Shown piece after piece: positions 17,541-31,509 of a stretch of DNA of 64,000 bases. Position numbers and translations under genes: made by a program. The stretch lies in the NCBI RefSeq assembly GCF_000377785.1, contig NZ_KB898725.1, positions 1-64,000 on the forward strand, read 5' to 3'. The notes under the pieces were generated by a model. It was not told where the DNA came from, made no database searches, and saw only the letters and a program-made list of their open reading frames with translations. Origin of the DNA: Thioalkalivibrio sp. ALJ24. Its GTDB lineage: Bacteria; Pseudomonadota; Gammaproteobacteria; Ectothiorhodospirales; Ectothiorhodospiraceae. Numbering within the stretch: the first letter of the stretch is position 1; every line of letters starts with the position of its first letter.

Positions 17541-18333
17541 TCCTTCCCGCCGGTTTTCCGCGGCGCCGATCCTGACCGCCTGCGTATTCGCCCTGGCCAT
17601 GCTGCTGGCCGCACCCGCGGCCACCCTGGCCTCCGACGACAGCTCCCGGATCCCGGCCTTCACGGCCAGCTTTGAAGCCAGGGCCATGGGCAGCACACTG
17701 AAGGCATCCATGAGCCTGAACCACGAGGACGTGCGCTCGCGCATGGCGATGGATGCGCATGTCACCGGTCTGCTGCGGGTGCTGGGGCGCTTCGAGCTGA
17801 GCCGCGAGTCGCTGCTGAACACCAACAGCAGCGGCCTGCATCTGGTCTCCTCGCGTTCCCACCAGGTAACCCCGCGCGACGAACGCGAGGTCGAGACCCG
17901 GCTGGACCATGAGGAACAGATGGCAATCGGCCACATCAACGGTGAACGTTTCGACGCGGAGGTACCGAAGGACACCCTTGATTTTCTCGGTTCACTGTAC
18001 GCGATCATGCAGCAGCTGGAGGATGGCGAACTGGAGGCGACCGGCGATACCACCACCATCCGGACCCTGGAGCGCGACCGCCTGCGCGAATACGAATTCC
18101 GCCGCGACGGCGAGGAAACCGTGGACTCCGGTATCGGTTCGCTGGAGACCGTGCGGCTGGTGCGTCGCAGCGACGGCAGTGATGTCGAGCTCGCCGCCTG
18201 GTTCGCCCCCGCCCTCAGCCATCTCCCGGTGCGCTTCGACTACGAGGCCGGCGGGCGCGTGTTCGAACTCGAACTGACCGCGCTGGAATGGCACGAACCC
18301 ATCATCGACCTGACCGAAGACCCCAATCCGTGA
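17518..18333 (+). CDS. DUF3108 exported protein
   Basis: This 271-residue protein has a signal peptide (about 1-38, ending PAATLAS). The mature part carries the DUF3108 pattern, with strands such as FTASFEARAMGSTLKASMSL and a C-terminal LPVRFDYEAGGRVFELELTA. DUF3108 genes usually follow purN in gammaproteobacteria. The protein is predicted to be periplasmic and lacks any catalytic motif I can recognise. The start overlaps purN by 23 bp, indicating coupling. Confidence 0.85.
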   Translation: MPQVKRPDPSRRFSAAPILTACVFALAMLLAAPAATLASDDSSRIPAFTASFEARAMGSTLKASMSLNHEDVRSRMAMDAHVTGLLRVLGRFELSRESLLNTNSSGLHLVSSRSHQVTPRDEREVETRLDHEEQMAIGHINGERFDAEVPKDTLDFLGSLYAIMQQLEDGELEATGDTTTIRTLERDRLREYEFRRDGEETVDSGIGSLETVRLVRRSDGSDVELAAWFAPALSHLPVRFDYEAGGRVFELELTALEWHEPIIDLTEDPNP

Positions 18334-18341
18334 GCACATCC

Positions 18342-19748
18342 ATGAGCGAAACCTTCGACCTGGCCATCATCGGCAGCGGCCCCGGCGGTTATCGCGCCGC
18401 CGTCCTCGGCGCCCTGCGCGGACTCTCCGTCGTCATCATCGAGAAGGACACCTGGGGCGGCTGCTGCCTCAACCGCGGCTGCGTGCCCAAGAAGGACTGG
18501 TACCACACCGCGCGCACCGTCGCCGCCCAGCGCCATTTCGAAGGCCGCGGCATCCGGGGCTCGCTGAGCGCGGAGATGGACCCGGCCTGGGACCACCAGA
18601 AGGAGGTCGTGACCACGGTGCGCGATTCCTACCTGGAGTACATGAAGCACCTGAAGATCCAGTACCGCGAGGGCACCGCCCGCTTTCGCGACGCCACCAC
18701 CCTGGAGGTCACCAGCGCCGACGGCAGCGAGACCCTGGAAGCGAAGCACACCATCATCGCCACCGGCGCCACCGCCACCGTGCCCGCACCGTTCGAGGCC
18801 GTCCCCGGCCGGGTGCTGACCACCGACATGCTGTTCGACGAGCGCCCGCCGCAGGGCCGCCGGGTGGCGATCATCGGCTCCGGCGTGGTGGCCACCGAAT
18901 TCGCCTTCATCTTCTCCATGCTTGGCAAGGAAGTGACCTGGCTGACCCGCTCGAAGCCCCTGAACGGCCAGAAGTTCAGCCCGCAGGCCCTGTCGACGCT
19001 GAAGGACAAGCTGGGCGAGAACGGCGTCGAGCCGATCCGGGTGAAGGGCTACGAGAGTGTGGAAACCACCGATGACGGCGTCGTCATCACCGATCAGGAC
19101 GGCGGGCGCCACGAGGTCGACTGGGTCCTGCTGGGTACCGGCCGCACGCCGCATACCGCGGACCTGAACCTGGAAGGCGTCGGGGTGCAGACGGACGCGC
19201 GCGGTTTCGTGCAGCGGCGCGCCACCCTGCAGACCGATGTCGACCACATCTATGCCATCGGCGACGTCGCCAGCGAATGGCAGACCGCCAACCACGCGCT
19301 GGCCGATGCCACCATCGCGGTGGAGAACATCCAGACCGGCAACACCCGCGAGCAGGACGAGCGCTACGTCCCGATCGCCATCTATTCGGCGGTGGAGATG
19401 GCGCGTCTGGGCATGGACGAGGACGATGCCGAGGACGAAGAACTGGAACCCGCGGTCGGCTTCGCCGCGTTCGAGACCTCGCCACGCGCCCTTGGGCAGG
19501 ACGAGCCCGAGGGCTTCGTCCGCCTGATCGGCGACATGGACACCGGCGGCCTGCTGGGCGGCGAGGTGATCGGCGGTGACGCCGGCGAGCTGATCCACGT
19601 CCTGTCGCTGGCCCCCGATCGCGAAACCGCGCTCAACTGGATCGCGAAGGGCCAGTGGAACCACCCGGCCCGCTCCGAGGAATTCCTAAACGCCACCGAG
19701 ACCCTGGCCTCCAAGTGGGGCCTGAAGGCCGAGATCTTCGACCTGTGA
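18342..19748 (+). CDS. Dihydrolipoamide-dehydrogenase-like FAD/NAD disulfide oxidoreductase
   Basis: This 468-residue flavoprotein belongs to the class I pyridine nucleotide-disulfide oxidoreductases. The FAD dinucleotide fold is LAIIGSGPGGYRAAVLG (7-23). The redox disulfide is Cys42-Cys47 in GGCCLNRGCVPKK, with an extra Cys41 where Thr is usual. The NAD-binding fold is RVAIIGSGVVATEFAF, and the FAD-ribose Asp lies in IYAIGDVAS. The C-terminal catalytic pair His441-Glu446 (WNHPARSEE) is kept. No 2-oxoacid dehydrogenase or lipoyl-protein gene is adjacent, so its substrate may be another disulfide. It starts 9 bases after DUF3108 and is probably in the purM transcript. Confidence 0.9.
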   Translation: MSETFDLAIIGSGPGGYRAAVLGALRGLSVVIIEKDTWGGCCLNRGCVPKKDWYHTARTVAAQRHFEGRGIRGSLSAEMDPAWDHQKEVVTTVRDSYLEYMKHLKIQYREGTARFRDATTLEVTSADGSETLEAKHTIIATGATATVPAPFEAVPGRVLTTDMLFDERPPQGRRVAIIGSGVVATEFAFIFSMLGKEVTWLTRSKPLNGQKFSPQALSTLKDKLGENGVEPIRVKGYESVETTDDGVVITDQDGGRHEVDWVLLGTGRTPHTADLNLEGVGVQTDARGFVQRRATLQTDVDHIYAIGDVASEWQTANHALADATIAVENIQTGNTREQDERYVPIAIYSAVEMARLGMDEDDAEDEELEPAVGFAAFETSPRALGQDEPEGFVRLIGDMDTGGLLGGEVIGGDAGELIHVLSLAPDRETALNWIAKGQWNHPARSEEFLNATETLASKWGLKAEIFDL

Positions 19749-19782
19749 CCCGCCGGCCGGCGCCCGTCCCCGGCCGTCTGTC

Positions 19783-21171
19783 TCAATCCCCGCGCCGTGT
19801 CATCCGCACCGCATGTTCGTGCGGATAGCGTGCCGCATGGAAGCGGCCCTCCCAGGTGTCCGCATTCAGGCGTTCGAGCTCCAGGTGATAGCTCTCCTGC
19901 TGGTCCGGGGTCGGGTTCCACACCAGTTCCACGCGGTCCCCGTCTGCGGCAAGCTCCACCGCATCCAGATCACCGCTGGCGCCGTCCAGCCCGGGCCCGC
20001 GGGCATTGCCCATCAGGAAATCGCCCTGCGCGCGGGTCTCGCCACGGCCGTGGAACACGCTGAAATACGCCAGCGGCACGTCACCCTCGACCAGCGCCGC
20101 ACGCCACGATCCCTGCAGCACACCGGCGGGCTGGCCGCCCTTGCCGTACTCGGCATCCCGTGCGTCCTTCCCGGCGTCCTTCCCGGCGTCCTTCCCGGCG
20201 TCGCCCGGAGTGGCATCCGGGGCGTCATCTTCGTCCAGCCACGGCGGCGGCGGACGCCGGTCCACCGCCCAGGCGGTGCGGACCTGCGCGTCCGGCCCGA
20301 CACTCAGGCGCTGCCAGATCGCCTCCAGCTCGTGGTCCATCAGGTCGCCGTCGCGCAGCAGGACCTCCACGCCGCCCGGCTCCTCCAGCCCGACCTCCAC
20401 CACCGCCTCGGCGAAAGGTTCGGCGAAGCCGACGCTCTCGCGGGCCTCCAGCTGTCCCGGCCGGGTATCCAGCAGGGACCCCAGCAGGGCCGCCGGGGCC
20501 GGGGTGCCCTCCGGCGTTGAGGGCAGCGATGGCGGGACGAAATCCCACAGTTCCTCGCCGTTGTCACGCCAGTCGGTGACCCGGTCGCCCAGCGGTTCGG
20601 GGTCGGTACAGGCCTGCTCGAGGCAGCGGGCCTGTTCGATGGCCGATGCATCCAGGCTCCGGCGCGAGGCCGCGACCACGTGACCCGGGAACCCCTGGAT
20701 CGGACTCATCACCATGCGCCAGGAGACCCCTTCCCGGGCCCCGCCGGCGTCACCGTCGTTGGTGTTCTCGTACGGGGGTTCAAAGCGGTCGATCTGCACG
20801 AAATGGACGTCCTGCATCCGTCCGGGCGGACTGCCCTCCATCCACTCGAAGCCGGCCTGCATCCGGTAGCGCGCGGGTTCCGCTAGGCCCTCGTGGCCCT
20901 CCAGCAACAGGATGGGTACGGTCCACGGACCGGCCCGTTCGAACGGCCGGGCCGATTCGCGCTGCTCGGGCGGCAGACGCTCGCGCAGCAGCTCCGGGAC
21001 CTCCTCGCTCGCGAAGCGCTGGTAGCCTTCCGCTTCCACGAAATCGGTGGCGGCCTCGCCCATGTCCTGCGGCGGTCCGGCCATCGCGCCCCCCACCATC
21101 AGGCCGAATATCGTGGCGACCCCGCCCGCATGCCGTCCGAACCTGCGCTGCCTCCCTGATGCATCCAGCAT
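19783..21171 (-). CDS. Unrecognised exported protein with GKDA repeat
   Basis: I do not recognise this 462-residue protein. It begins MLDASGRQRRFGRHAG with a hydrophobic segment at about 16-32 (VATIFGLMVGGAMAG) that looks like a signal peptide. The rest is hydrophilic and acidic, rich in Trp, Arg and Glu, with two cysteines close together (RCLEQAC). A low-complexity GDAGKDAGKDAGKDARDA linker separates the main part from a C-terminal beta-rich segment (SWRAALVEGDVPLAYFSVFHG onward). GAGGAAG precedes the ATG at 21171. It is transcribed alone, convergent with the flavoprotein gene and divergent from the hybrid kinase. Confidence 0.7.
   Translation of the reverse strand: MLDASGRQRRFGRHAGGVATIFGLMVGGAMAGPPQDMGEAATDFVEAEGYQRFASEEVPELLRERLPPEQRESARPFERAGPWTVPILLLEGHEGLAEPARYRMQAGFEWMEGSPPGRMQDVHFVQIDRFEPPYENTNDGDAGGAREGVSWRMVMSPIQGFPGHVVAASRRSLDASAIEQARCLEQACTDPEPLGDRVTDWRDNGEELWDFVPPSLPSTPEGTPAPAALLGSLLDTRPGQLEARESVGFAEPFAEAVVEVGLEEPGGVEVLLRDGDLMDHELEAIWQRLSVGPDAQVRTAWAVDRRPPPPWLDEDDAPDATPGDAGKDAGKDAGKDARDAEYGKGGQPAGVLQGSWRAALVEGDVPLAYFSVFHGRGETRAQGDFLMGNARGPGLDGASGDLDAVELAADGDRVELVWNPTPDQQESYHLELERLNADTWEGRFHAARYPHEHAVRMTRRGD
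20162..20197. repeat. 12-bp tandem repeat, three copies
   Basis: GCGTCCTTCCCG is repeated three times without change, followed by a partial fourth copy. It is in frame in the unrecognised gene and encodes the GKDA-type linker. Because the unit is a multiple of three, changes in copy number would alter linker length without shifting the frame. Confidence 0.9.
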
Positions 21172-21332
21172 ATACCTTCCTCCTCTCCGGTGATGTCTCT
21201 CCATCCTGCCGGAACCTCATCGCCGGCGCCCCCCATGATCGGAGAGGAACCGACCACCACGAGCGGGCTCTCGCAACCGGCCCCGGAATGCGCGAGACTT
21301 TCGTCACATCCAGCCAGTGCGTGCATCCCGGC

Positions 21333-26407
<5,075 letters not shown>

Positions 26408-26411
<4 letters not shown>

Positions 26412-27331
26412 ACCACGATGAACCGAAGCCGACCCTGCTGCTGGTCGACGACGAACCGACCAACATACAGGCGCTGGGACACCTTCTGAAGGACGATTAC
26501 CGCATTCGGGTTGCGAACAACGGCGAGAAGGCCCTGGCGCTGGCCGCAGAGGGTGCCCCGGAACGCCCCGACCTGATCCTGCTGGACATCCAGATGCCCG
26601 GCATCGACGGCTACGAGGTCTGTCGCCGCCTGAAGGAAGACCCGCACACCAGCAACATCGCCGTCATCTTCGTCTCGGCACTCGACGACGCGCGCGACGA
26701 AGAGCACGGACTGAACCTGGGCGCCGTGGACTACATCGCCCGGCCGTTCAGCCCGGCGATCGTCCGCGCCCGAGTCAACACGCACGTGAAGCTCAAGCGC
26801 AGGACCGACCTGCTGGAACAGTACGCAATGCTCGACGGCCTCACCGGCGTTCCCAATCGTCGCTATTTCGACGAGCAGCTGGACCGGGAGACCCGCCGCA
26901 GCCAGCGCGAGGGAGAACCCCTGTCACTGATCATGCTCGACATCGACCACTTCAAGGGCTTCAACGACCATTACGGGCACGGGGCCGGGGATCGCTGCCT
27001 GCAGAAGGTCGCTGAAACACTGGCGCGGACGCTGAACCGGCCCGGGGACAGCCTGTGCCGTTATGGCGGCGAGGAATTCGTGGCCCTGCTCCCCGGGACG
27101 CCGACATCCGGCGCGCTGGAGGTCGCCGAGAAACTGAGAAAAGCGGTTGAGGAGCTGGCCCTGCCGCATGAACATTCCAGCGCGGCCCCCGTGGTGACCG
27201 TGAGCCTGGGGGCCGCGACCCTCGACCCCGTCGGAGAACCCGGAGCCGACGCGCAGTCGGTGCTCGCAAGGGCCGACGCGGCCCTGTACCGGGCGAAGAA
27301 CGCCGGCCGCAACCGCTGCTGCGGGGGCTGA
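26408..27331 (+). CDS. Response regulator diguanylate cyclase (REC-GGDEF)
   Basis: This 307-residue protein should make cyclic-di-GMP from two GTP when phosphorylated. The REC domain (1-125) has acidic Asp14/Asp15 and phospho-acceptor Asp60 (LILLDIQMPGIDG), but the usually invariant switch lysine is Arg112 (YIARPFSP). The GGDEF domain (about 140-305) has an intact GGEEF (220-224) and an inhibitory I-site RPGD (211-214) exactly five residues before it, so product feedback is expected. The ATG overlaps the stop of the hybrid kinase, so this is the probable output of that phosphorelay. It converges with pmbA with no gap between the stop codons. Confidence 0.95.
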
Positions 27332-28705
27332 TTATTCCCCGGCGACGGTCATCGACTCGATCAGGATCGAGCCGGTGCGGATGTTCCCGCGGTAGTCGAC
27401 GTCGGAACCGGTGGCGACGATGGCGCGGAACATGTCCCTGAGGTTGCCGGCGATGGTGATCTCCTCCACCGGATGGACGATCTCGCCGTTCTCCACCCAG
27501 AACCCGGCCGCACCGCGCGAGTAGTCGCCGGTCACCGGATTCACGCCCTGACCGATCAGCTCGGTCACCAGCAGCCCGGTGCCCATCTCGCGCAGCATGC
27601 CCGGGGCGTCCAGCGTCCCCGGGCGCACCGTCACGTTGCGCGCGCCGCCGGCGTTGCCGGTGGTCTCGCGGCCGAGGCGCCGGGCGGCGTAGCTGTCGAG
27701 GGTGTAGCTGCGCAGCACGCCGCGGTCCACCAGCGGCCGGTTGCGGGTCTGCACGCCCTCGCCGTCGAACGGCGCGCTGCCCAGCCCGCGCGGGGTCAGC
27801 GGGCGCTCCTCGATGCGCATCCATTCGGGGAAGATGCGTTCGTCCAGGGCATTCAGCAGGAACGAGCTCTCGCGGAACTGGGCCGGGCCGGAGATCGCGC
27901 GGGTGAAACTGCCGATCAGGGTGCGCGCCATCTCCGGGGCGAACAGCACCGGGCAGCTGCGGGTGGAAAGCTTTTCCCCGCCCAGCCGGCGCACGGTGCG
28001 CTCCGCCGCCTCGCGCCCGATGTCCTCGGGGATGCCCAGATCGGCGGCGCGACGGCTGACGCTGTAGGCGTAATCACGCTGCATGCCGTCATCGCCGCGC
28101 GCCACCAGGGCGCAGGACAGTGAATGGCGGGTGCTGCGATAGCCGCCCATGAAGCCCTGGGTGTCACCGAGGAACGCCATCGCGCGGCGGGTATTCACCG
28201 AGGCGCCTTCGGAGTTCTCGATGCGCGATTCGGCGTCGAAACCGGCCTGTTCGGTGCGCTGCGCCAGCTCGGTGGCCTGCGCGATGGACAGCTCCCAGGG
28301 GTGATCCAGGTCCAGATCCTCCCAGTCCACCGCCTTGAAGGCGATCGACGGCATGCCGGCATACGGATCCGGCTCGGTGTAGCGCGCGATGCGGCAGGCC
28401 GCCTCGACGGTGTCGAGCAGGGCCTGCTCGCTGAAATCGGTGGTCGATGCCGCGCCCTTGGACTGGCCGAAGTGCGCGATCAGCGACAGGTTCTGGTCGC
28501 GTTCGTGCTCCAGGGTTTCGATCTCGCCCTTGCGCACCCCCAGGTCCAGGCCCACGCTGTGGCTGACGACCACCTGCGCATCACTGGCACCGCGCTTCTT
28601 CGCCTCTTCCAGCGCCTGCTGCACGCGGGCGCGCAGGGATTCGGGGCTGTGCGAGAGCGCCTGGGCGGCGGCTTCCGGGGTCTCGACTGCGGGACGTTGG
28701 CTCAT
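27332..28705 (-). CDS. pmbA: Metalloprotease partner PmbA/TldE
   Basis: PmbA (TldE) pairs with TldD in a cytoplasmic heterodimeric protease that degrades unfolded peptides and matures certain modified peptides. The 457-residue protein shows the N-terminal TldE pattern (GASDAQVVVSHSVGLDLGVR), a central block with RESSFLLNALDERIFPEW, and the C-terminal GLLVTELIGQGVNPVTGDYSRGAAGFWVENGE region. As expected for this subunit it lacks the HExxxH zinc motif found in TldD. Start MSQRPAVE at 28705 is chosen by homology. It lies downstream of tldD, separated by one small gene. Confidence 0.95.
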   Translation of the reverse strand: MSQRPAVETPEAAAQALSHSPESLRARVQQALEEAKKRGASDAQVVVSHSVGLDLGVRKGEIETLEHERDQNLSLIAHFGQSKGAASTTDFSEQALLDTVEAACRIARYTEPDPYAGMPSIAFKAVDWEDLDLDHPWELSIAQATELAQRTEQAGFDAESRIENSEGASVNTRRAMAFLGDTQGFMGGYRSTRHSLSCALVARGDDGMQRDYAYSVSRRAADLGIPEDIGREAAERTVRRLGGEKLSTRSCPVLFAPEMARTLIGSFTRAISGPAQFRESSFLLNALDERIFPEWMRIEERPLTPRGLGSAPFDGEGVQTRNRPLVDRGVLRSYTLDSYAARRLGRETTGNAGGARNVTVRPGTLDAPGMLREMGTGLLVTELIGQGVNPVTGDYSRGAAGFWVENGEIVHPVEEITIAGNLRDMFRAIVATGSDVDYRGNIRTGSILIESMTVAGE

Positions 28706-28799
28706 GCGGATTCGGCTCGGTTGTTCGATGGGGAGAAAAAACCAAGGGGCCCGCACCCGCCGCGCCGGTGGCGGGCACGGACCCCGTGCGGAAGACGGA

Positions 28800-29060
28800 C
28801 TAGACGCGTGCGCCGTGCTTGTGGACCGCGCCCGCGTTGCCCCAGCGTTCGAGGTCGTCCACGTGCACGCCGACCCAGTACAGCATGCCGACGCTGTCGC
28901 GGGTCCAGCCGCCAATCAGCTCCTGACCCTCGCCCAGCTGCACGTGCCGGGCAAACTCCTCGGCCTTGTCACGGGCCCGGAACACGTGCCACTGCACCAC
29001 CTTGTCATGGCCGTGGCCTTCCGGGAGGGAGCGTTCCTGTTCCAGAAAATCGGTATTCAT
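28800..29060 (-). CDS. Small unknown protein between tldD and pmbA
   Basis: This 86-residue gene starts MNTDFLEQERSLPEGHGHDK with an AAAGGAGA ribosome site. The product is soluble, His- and Trp-rich (HGHDKVVQWHVF, WTRDSVGMLYWVGVHVDDLERWG) and has no motif I recognise. The core alternates hydrophobic and charged residues like a small beta-alpha fold. It is embedded in the tldD-pmbA run on the same strand, 58 bases from the tldD stop and 94 bases before pmbA, so it is probably cotranscribed. Whether it is a substrate or partner of the protease is unknown. Confidence 0.75.
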   Translation of the reverse strand: MNTDFLEQERSLPEGHGHDKVVQWHVFRARDKAEEFARHVQLGEGQELIGGWTRDSVGMLYWVGVHVDDLERWGNAGAVHKHGARV

Positions 29061-29118
29061 GCGGCTCTCCTTTGGTTGCTCGCCAGATCCGGTCCGGTGA
29101 CGCCCCGGTGCGGACGAG

Positions 29119-30561
29119 TCATGCCGCCCGGGTGCCCCCCACGGTCATGCCGTCGATGCGCAGCGTGGGCTGGCCCACGCCCACCGGCACCCCCTGCCCC
29201 TCCTTGCCGCAGGTACCCACGCCGGGGTCGAGCTGCATGTCGTTGCCGACCATCGACACGCGGGTCAGGACATCCGGACCGTTGCCGATCAGGGTCGCAC
29301 CCTTCACCGGCCGCGTCACCTTTCCGTTCTCTATGAGATAGGCCTCCGAGGCCGAAAACACAAACTTGCCGGAGGTGATGTCGACCTGACCGCCGCCAAA
29401 ATTGACCGCATACAGGCCGTCTTCCACCGACCCGATGATCTCTTCGGGATCGGCATTGCCCCCCAGCATGTAGGTGTTGGTCATGCGCGGCATGGGCAGA
29501 TGGGCATAGGACTCGCGGCGACCGTTGCCGGTGGTCTGCGTGCCGCTCAGGCGGGCATTGAGCTCGTCCTGCATGTAGCCGCGCAGGATGCCGTCCTCGA
29601 TCAGCACGGTCTCCTCGGTGGGGTTGCCCTCGTCATCGACATTGAGCGAACCGCGGCGCTCGGCCAGCGTGCCATCATCCACGATGGTGATGCCTTCGGC
29701 CGCCACCCGTTCGCCGATGCGTCCGGCGAAGGCGGAGGTCCCCTTGCGGTTGAAGTCGCCTTCCAGGCCGTGGCCGATCGCTTCGTGCAGCAGCACACCG
29801 GGCCAGCCCGGCCCCAGCACCACCTTCATGCTGCCGGCCGGAGCGTCCACCGCCTCGAGGTTCACCAGCGCCTGGCGCACCGCCTCGCGGGCATGCGCCG
29901 CGGCCTGTCCGTGTTCGCGGAAATGGCGATAGCCGAAGCGGCCGCCGCCACCGGAACTGCCCGATTCGCGGCGACCGCCCTGCTCGACGATCACCTGCAC
30001 GTTCAGGCGCACCAGCGGGCGCACGTCGGTGGTCAGCTCGCCACGGGCGTTGAGCACCATCACCACCTCGCGCGAACCGGCCAGCGAGCACATCACCTGG
30101 GTCACGCGCGGATCCGCGGCGCGGGCCTCGGCGTCGACTTCCTTGAGCAGGTCGATCTTTTCCTGTTCACCCAGCGAGTCGATGGGGTTGTCGGGCACGT
30201 ACAGCTCGCGCGCAGGGGTGCGCCCCTGCACCGCGACGCTGCCGCTCTGGCCCGCGCGGGCGATGCTGCATGCGGTGCCCGCGGCCTCCAGCAGTGCGGG
30301 CATCGCGAGGTCGTCGGAGTAGGCGAAGCCGGTCTGCTCGCCACGCACCACGCGGATGCCGGCGCCGCGCTCGATGTTGAAGCTCGCCGACTTGACGATC
30401 CCGTCCTCCAGCGACCAGCCCTCCTGGCAGGCGAACTGGAAATAACAGTCACCGCCATCCACCCCTTCGCGGCCGAAGGTGGTGCCGAGCAGACGGGAAA
30501 GCTCGGATTCGCCGAGCCCGGCGGGATCCAGCAGGGTTTGTCGGGCCAGATTGTCGATCAT
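29119..30561 (-). CDS. tldD: Metalloprotease TldD
   Basis: TldD is the zinc-bearing subunit of the TldD/PmbA protease. The 480-residue protein carries the HExxxH zinc motif as HEAIGH (259-264) in [18 protein letters not shown]. The conserved C-terminal zinc-ligand cysteine lies in [13 protein letters not shown], and the family's glycine-rich [12 protein letters not shown] segment is present at about 200-211. Length agrees with the family (about 480). The order nitrilase-tldD-pmbA on the same strand is typical of gammaproteobacteria. Confidence 0.96.
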   Translation of the reverse strand: MIDNLARQTLLDPAGLGESELSRLLGTTFGREGVDGGDCYFQFACQEGWSLEDGIVKSASFNIERGAGIRVVRGEQTGFAYSDDLAMPALLEAAGTACSIARAGQSGSVAVQGRTPARELYVPDNPIDSLGEQEKIDLLKEVDAEARAADPRVTQVMCSLAGSREVVMVLNARGELTTDVRPLVRLNVQVIVEQGGRRESGSSGGGGRFGYRHFREHGQAAAHAREAVRQALVNLEAVDAPAGSMKVVLGPGWPGVLLHEAIGHGLEGDFNRKGTSAFAGRIGERVAAEGITIVDDGTLAERRGSLNVDDEGNPTEETVLIEDGILRGYMQDELNARLSGTQTTGNGRRESYAHLPMPRMTNTYMLGGNADPEEIIGSVEDGLYAVNFGGGQVDITSGKFVFSASEAYLIENGKVTRPVKGATLIGNGPDVLTRVSMVGNDMQLDPGVGTCGKEGQGVPVGVGQPTLRIDGMTVGGTRAA

Positions 30562-30641
30562 GCGTCCCCCGATTCGGGTATTTACTGAAGTATGACGTTT
30601 GGGGGCGGGCCGGTGCTTTCAAGCCCGTCGCCGATGCGGGC

Positions 30642-31472
30642 TTACTCCGGGATCGAGCAGCCCAGCCGCCGGTGCGACACGGTCGGAAACACCGAACGCA
30701 TGCGTTCCACCTCGCGGCCGTCGATCTCGCCCAGCAGCACCCCGGGGTTGCGCCCCATCTCGCCCAGCACCCGGCCCCAGGGATCGATCACCGCGCTGTG
30801 TCCCCAGGTCTCGCGACCGTTCACGTGGAAACCGCCCTGTGCGGCGGCCACCACGTACAGCTGGTTCTCCACCGCGCGCGCCCGCAGCAGGACCTCCCAG
30901 TGGGCCTGCCCGGTCTGCGCGGTGAACGCCGACGGCAGGGCGACCCATTCGGCCCCCTGATCCAGCAGCGCACGGAACAGTTCGGGGAAGCGCAGGTCGT
31001 AGCAGATCGCCAGCCCCAGGCGCCCGGCGGGGGTATCCACCGTCACCACCTCTTCGCCGGGCTGATACACCCGCGATTCGGTGTAGGCCTCGTTGTTGTC
31101 CGGCAGGTTCACGTCGAACAGGTGGATCTTGTCGTAGCGCGCCGCCACCGCGCCGTGCTCGTCGTACACCAGGCAGGCCGAACGCACGCGTTCGCCGTCC
31201 GGGGCCTGCAGCGGGATGGTGCCACCGACGACCCACACCCCCAGGCTGCGGGCCTGTTCGGCGAGGAACTTCTGCAGCGGCCCCTGGCCGTCGGGCGCCT
31301 CGGCAATATCGAGGACATCGGTCTCCCGCATGCCCATGAAGGCGAAATTCTCCGGCAGGACCAGCACCCGGGCACCCTGTTCCGCCGCCTCGGCCATGCG
31401 CCGGCGGGCGTCGGCCAGGTTGGCCTGTGGCTGGGTTCCGGATGCCATCTGGATGGCCGCTACCGGTGTCAT
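30642..31472 (-). CDS. Nitrilase-superfamily amidase (Nit1/YbeM-like)
   Basis: This 276-residue cytoplasmic carbon-nitrogen hydrolase has the catalytic triad Glu41 (LVLPENFAF), Lys115 (RYDKIHLFDV) and Cys157 (LGLAICYDLRFPE). Sequence context matches the Nit1 branch, whose known members hydrolyse deaminated glutathione as a metabolite-repair step; a broader omega-amidase role cannot be excluded. It lies between yhdP and tldD, a common gammaproteobacterial order, with short gaps on both sides (37 and 80 bases), so it is probably in the rng-yhdP transcript. Confidence 0.92.
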   Translation of the reverse strand: MTPVAAIQMASGTQPQANLADARRRMAEAAEQGARVLVLPENFAFMGMRETDVLDIAEAPDGQGPLQKFLAEQARSLGVWVVGGTIPLQAPDGERVRSACLVYDEHGAVAARYDKIHLFDVNLPDNNEAYTESRVYQPGEEVVTVDTPAGRLGLAICYDLRFPELFRALLDQGAEWVALPSAFTAQTGQAHWEVLLRARAVENQLYVVAAAQGGFHVNGRETWGHSAVIDPWGRVLGEMGRNPGVLLGEIDGREVERMRSVFPTVSHRRLGCSIPE

Positions 31473-31509
31473 GCGCGCTCCTTTTCGGGATGCCTGTTCA
31501 TCGTGTTCT

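Noticed and set aside
20162-20210. A CRISPR array
   Set aside because: The repeats are 12 bp, contiguous, without spacers and in frame within a coding sequence.
20646-21332. An N-terminal extension of the hybrid kinase by about 229 residues
   Set aside because: The extension is Arg/Pro/Ala-rich, lies antisense to the exported protein gene and has no family similarity. A start at 21333 or 21288 is more likely.
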